From NCBI GenBank assembly GCA_944389715.1, contig CALXNI010000092.1, positions 1 through 5,549 of the forward strand: 5,549 nt of DNA, in the 5' to 3' direction. This stretch comes from an uncultured Clostridia bacterium. GTDB taxonomy: Bacteria; Bacillota; Clostridia; TANB77; CAG-508. The notes beneath the pieces were generated by a model, which ran no database searches, was not told where the DNA came from, and was given only the letters and a program-made list of their open reading frames with translations. The position numbers and the translations under genes are program-made. Shown here in pieces: positions 3,242 through 5,549 of the stretch (position 1 is its first letter; each line of letters begins with the position of its first letter).

Positions 3242-3957
3242 TAGTAGCACCTCCTATTTTACAACAACCTGCTCGTTCTGTTTTTAAAATGTCACTCATC
3301 ACTTCTTCTTTGCTGCCTATTTTTTCTATTTTTCCACTGTTTAATAGTATAATTTCGTCAGCTATATTTAAAATTCTCTCTTGATGAGAGATTATTATAA
3401 TCGTTCCTTTTATAACTTTTCTCATTTCTTCAAATACTTGTATTAAATTGTTAAAACTCCATAAATCAATTCCTGCTTCTGGTTCGTCAAAAATTGTTAC
3501 TTTAGAGTTTCTAACAGCTACTGTTGCTATCTCTATTCTTTTTAATTCTCCTCCTGATAGTGAGCTGTTTACTTCTCTATCTACATAGTCTCTTGCACAT
3601 AATCCTACTCTTGAAAGTATATCACATGCTTCTATTCTTTTTATTTCTTTTTCAGCTGATAATTTTAAAAGGTCATATACTGTTATCCCTTTAAATTTAA
3701 CTGGCTGTTGAAAAGCAAATCCTATTCCTGCTTTTGCTCTTTTATCTATACTCTTTTTTGAAATGTCTTTTCCGTCTAAAATAACTTGTCCACTATCTTG
3801 TTTTTCTATTCCCATTATTATTTTTGCAAGAGTAGATTTCCCGAGATCCGTTTGGACCAGTTATTACTACAAATTTATCTGAGTCTAGTTTTAAATTTAT
3901 ATCTTTTAGTATATCTTTGTTGTCCCTATTGAAACATATATTTTTTAATTCTAATAT
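3234..3957 (-). pseudogene. sufC: SufC-type Fe-S assembly ATPase, frameshifted in Walker A
   Basis: SufC is the cytosolic ABC-type ATPase that powers the SufB scaffold. Codons from 3957 read ILELKNICF... to VVITGPNGS, then the frame breaks. Removing one base within 3843-3846 (the T or C of TCTCGGG on this strand) restores GPNGSGKST and continues LAKIIMGIEKQDSG into the 193-aa open part. The repaired length is 240 aa, normal for SufC. The rest is intact: ABC signature SLSGGELKR, Walker B VTIFDEPEAGID with D-loop, and the H-loop SHQ. The internal ATG at 3815 has no ribosome binding site and would lack the P-loop. The start is also unclear: the family-like start (M)LELKN corresponds to ATA (3955-3957), 9 nt after AAAGGAG, whereas the nearest TTG (3964-3966) touches the SD. 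sufB follows with an 8-nt overlap. Confidence 0.85.
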
Positions 3958-4024
3958 TCTTACCAACTCCTTTCTATTTTTAAATATCTATATCACTTAT
4001 AAATTTATACTATTAAACATTAAT

Positions 4025-4053
4025 ATAATAGCACTTTTGTTAAAATTATTCAA
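4025..4053 (-). promoter_or_regulatory. promoter of the sufC-sufB operon
   Basis: On the minus strand TTGAAT (4053-4048), a 17-nt spacer and TATTAT (4030-4025) are preceded by TGC (extended -10 character). The predicted start is near 4018, leaving about 60 nt of leader before sufC. The perfect 16-bp palindrome AAGATTATATAATCTT (4052-4067) overlaps the upstream edge of the -35 and may be an operator. Confidence 0.65.
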
Positions 4054-4080
4054 GATTATATAATCTTTTTTTAATTTTAA

Positions 4081-4187
4081 TAAGATGTGTGAGGTGTGAG
4101 GTGTGATGTGAGATGTGTGAAATTAAGGTAAGCCTTGCGTAGCATAACCCTAAAACACACCTCACACTTCGCACCTCACACATCTTA
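4081..4187. repeat. 107-bp inverted-repeat element built of heptamers
   Basis: The left arm (from 4081) and the right arm (ending 4187) are inverted copies. The outer 16 bp, TAAGATGTGTGAGGTG, are identical, and imperfect pairing continues for about 30 bp. Both arms are tandem 7-mers: GTGTGAG, GTGTGAG, GTGTGAT, GTGAGAT, GTGTGAA on the left, and CACACCT, CACACTT, CGCACCT, CACACAT on the right. The centre (4121-4154) is non-repetitive and too short to code. It lies between the enolase 3' end and the sufC promoter. It resembles a MITE or a large REP-type hairpin. Confidence 0.75.
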
Positions 4188-4208
4188 AAATAACTTACCA
4201 TACGTAGA

Positions 4209-4233
4209 AAGGACAGAAATAAATTCTGTCCTT
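4209..4233 (-). terminator. probable terminator hairpin after enolase
   Basis: AAGGACAGAA (4209-4218) and TTCTGTCCTT (4224-4233) form a 10-bp stem with a 5-nt loop, 27 nt past the enolase stop. On the minus strand only a short, mixed U run (CTTTCT) follows, so termination may be incomplete. No other gene could use it. Confidence 0.6.
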
Positions 4234-4260
4234 ATATTTAAATATATTATATAAATCATT

Positions 4261-5549
4261 TTATTTATTTAATCCTTTTCTTCCTGGATATATTGCTAAA
4301 TCTCCTAATTCTGCTTCTATATTTAATAGTCTGTTGTATTTTGCAACTCTATCTGTTCTACATGGTGCTCCTGTTTTTATTTGTCCAGCATTTGTTGCAA
4401 CAGCTACATCTGCAAGTGTTGTATCTTCAGTTTCTCCTGAACGGTGTGATACAACTGCTGTATATCCATTTTTCTTTGCAAGTTCTATTGCATCTAATGT
4501 TTCTGTTAATGTTCCTATTTGATTTAGTTTTATTAATATACTGTTTGCAATTTTGTTGTCTAGACCTTTTTGTAATCTTTTTATATTTGTTACAAATAAG
4601 TCATCTCCTACTAATTGTAGTTTGTCTCCTAATTTTTCTGTTAGCTTTTTCCAACCTTCCCAATCTTCTTCTGCAAGTCCATCTTCTATTGATATAATTG
4701 GGTATTTATTAGTTAAGTCTATTAAGTATTCTATCATTTCGTCAACTGTTTTTAAATCATCTGTTTTCCAGAAATAGTAGCATCCTTCTTTTCCTATTTT
4801 TTTAGCTTCATCATACATTTCTGTACTTGCTACGTCTAATGCTAATACTACATCTTCTCCTGGTTTGTATCCAGCTTCGCTAATTGCTTCTACTATTAAT
4901 TTTAATGCTTCTTCATCACTTGATAAGTTTGGAGCAAATCCTCCTTCGTCCCCAACACCTGTTGAAAGTCCTTTTGATTTTACAACTTTTTTAAGTGTAT
5001 GGTATATTTCTACTGCCATTCTCATGCATTCACTAAATGTTTTTGCTCCTACTGGCATAATCATAAATTCTTGAATATTTACAGTGTTATCTGCGTGTTT
5101 TCCACCATTTAATATATTCATCATAGGAACTGGCATAGTTTTTGCATTTGCTCCTCCTATGTATCTGTATAAACTCATTCCTAAAGAATTTGCTGCTGCT
5201 TTAGCTACAGCAAGAGACACTCCAAGTGTTGCGTTTGCACCTAATTTTCCTTTATTTTCTGTTCCGTCTATTTCTATTAACTTTTTGTCTATCTCTACTT
5301 GATCAAATACATTCATTCCTTCTAGTTCTTTTGATATTATGCTATTTACATTTTCTACTGCTTTTAAAACACCTTTTCCTAAATATCTTGATTTATCTCC
5401 ATCTCTTAATTCTACTGCCTCAAAACTTCCTGTTGATGCTCCTGATGGAACCATTGCTACTCCATTTGTTCCTTCTTCTGTAATTACTTCAACTTGTACA
5501 GTTGGATTTCCTCTAGAATCTAATACTTCTAAAGCTTTTACTTCTTCAA
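4261..5549 (-). CDS. eno: enolase (phosphopyruvate hydratase), 5' end beyond the window
   Basis: Enolase converts 2-phosphoglycerate to phosphoenolpyruvate in glycolysis, in the cytosol, with Mg2+. The frame stays open to the right edge, where it reads EEVKALEVLDSRGNPTVQVE, so the ATG at 5454 is internal and only about 3-6 N-terminal residues are missing. In visible numbering all catalytic and metal ligands are present: the loop SGASTG; His151 and Glu160 (GGKHADN, NIQEF); Glu201 (GDEGGF); Mg ligands Asp238 (LALD), Glu288 (SIEDG) and Asp315 (GDD); Lys340 in the signature LIKLNQIGTLTET; His368 (SHRSGET); and Lys391 (QIKTGA). The 428 visible residues match the usual length of about 430. The stop is TAA at 4261-4263, followed by a hairpin. 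No lesion is seen, in contrast to the neighbouring suf genes. The promoter is outside the window. Confidence 0.97.
   Translation of the reverse strand, partial: EEVKALEVLDSRGNPTVQVEVITEEGTNGVAMVPSGASTGSFEAVELRDGDKSRYLGKGVLKAVENVNSIISKELEGMNVFDQVEIDKKLIEIDGTENKGKLGANATLGVSLAVAKAAANSLGMSLYRYIGGANAKTMPVPMMNILNGGKHADNTVNIQEFMIMPVGAKTFSECMRMAVEIYHTLKKVVKSKGLSTGVGDEGGFAPNLSSDEEALKLIVEAISEAGYKPGEDVVLALDVASTEMYDEAKKIGKEGCYYFWKTDDLKTVDEMIEYLIDLTNKYPIISIEDGLAEEDWEGWKKLTEKLGDKLQLVGDDLFVTNIKRLQKGLDNKIANSILIKLNQIGTLTETLDAIELAKKNGYTAVVSHRSGETEDTTLADVAVATNAGQIKTGAPCRTDRVAKYNRLLNIEAELGDLAIYPGRKGLNK

Noticed and set aside
3841..3850. Programmed frameshift in sufC
   Set aside because: No slippery heptamer or stimulatory hairpin fits, and Walker A would be an unprecedented place for it.
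4052..4073. Plus-strand terminator (palindrome followed by T run)
   Set aside because: Stem is entirely A/T apart from one G-C pair per side, and there is no plus-strand gene upstream to terminate.
4081..4187. CRISPR-like array
   Set aside because: Units are 7 nt, directly abutting and degenerate, without spacers.
4293..5483. Several plus-strand ORFs of 62-134 codons, also 2266-2466
   Set aside because: They lie antisense to enolase and sufB, have Leu/Phe/Ser-rich compositions typical of reversed AT-rich coding DNA, and lack ribosome binding sites.

Overview
The window is AT-rich (almost all third positions A/T, AAGGAG-type ribosome binding sites, TTG starts accepted) and looks like a low-GC Firmicute of the class Clostridia, probably a gut-type lineage. 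The evidence is a stand-alone sufC-sufB-like pair of the clostridial minimal type, a clostridial-style enolase, and intergenic palindromic repeats ending in CCCCTACAA. Every protein gene lies on the minus strand. Only one small RNA gene is transcribed from the plus strand.

Layout, left to right. Positions 1-217 are a repeat island: two GC-rich hairpins, a heptanucleotide tract and two copies of a GGACAGTCCCT repeat that run into the 3' end of a 5-formyltetrahydrofolate cyclo-ligase gene (172-744). Upstream of that gene is an unrecognised single-pass membrane protein (773-1573, TTG start). Before it lies a 19-codon mini-ORF (1576-1635) whose sequence is a diverged copy of the cyclo-ligase N-terminus, directly behind an extended -10 promoter. 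The three reading frames look like one operon.

Positions 1692-2007 hold what I consider the main discovery: a compact type I toxin-antitoxin module with the architecture of the par (Fst/RNAII) locus of plasmid pAD1. A 29-codon hydrophobic peptide gene (1840-1929, minus) has its own promoter, an SD-sequestering 5' hairpin and a terminator. A 70-nt RNA (1727-1796, plus) with a near-consensus promoter converges on it, ends in its own terminator, and carries three short segments complementary to the toxin mRNA: two across the toxin start codon and one in the terminator loops.

Positions 2133-2208 are tRNA-Gln(CUG), followed by a second repeat island (2212-2325) reaching the sufB stop codon. The sufC-sufB pair (3957-2324) is promoted from about 4053. 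Both genes are interrupted as read: sufC by a +1 frameshift inside the Walker A motif, and sufB by an in-frame TAA at codon 33. Positions 4081-4187 are an inverted-repeat element built of heptamers, followed by a terminator-like hairpin. From 4261 to the right edge is enolase, complete except for its first few codons.

Functionally the window mixes housekeeping genes (folate one-carbon metabolism, Fe-S assembly, glycolysis, tRNA) with small regulatory or selfish elements in the gaps between them.
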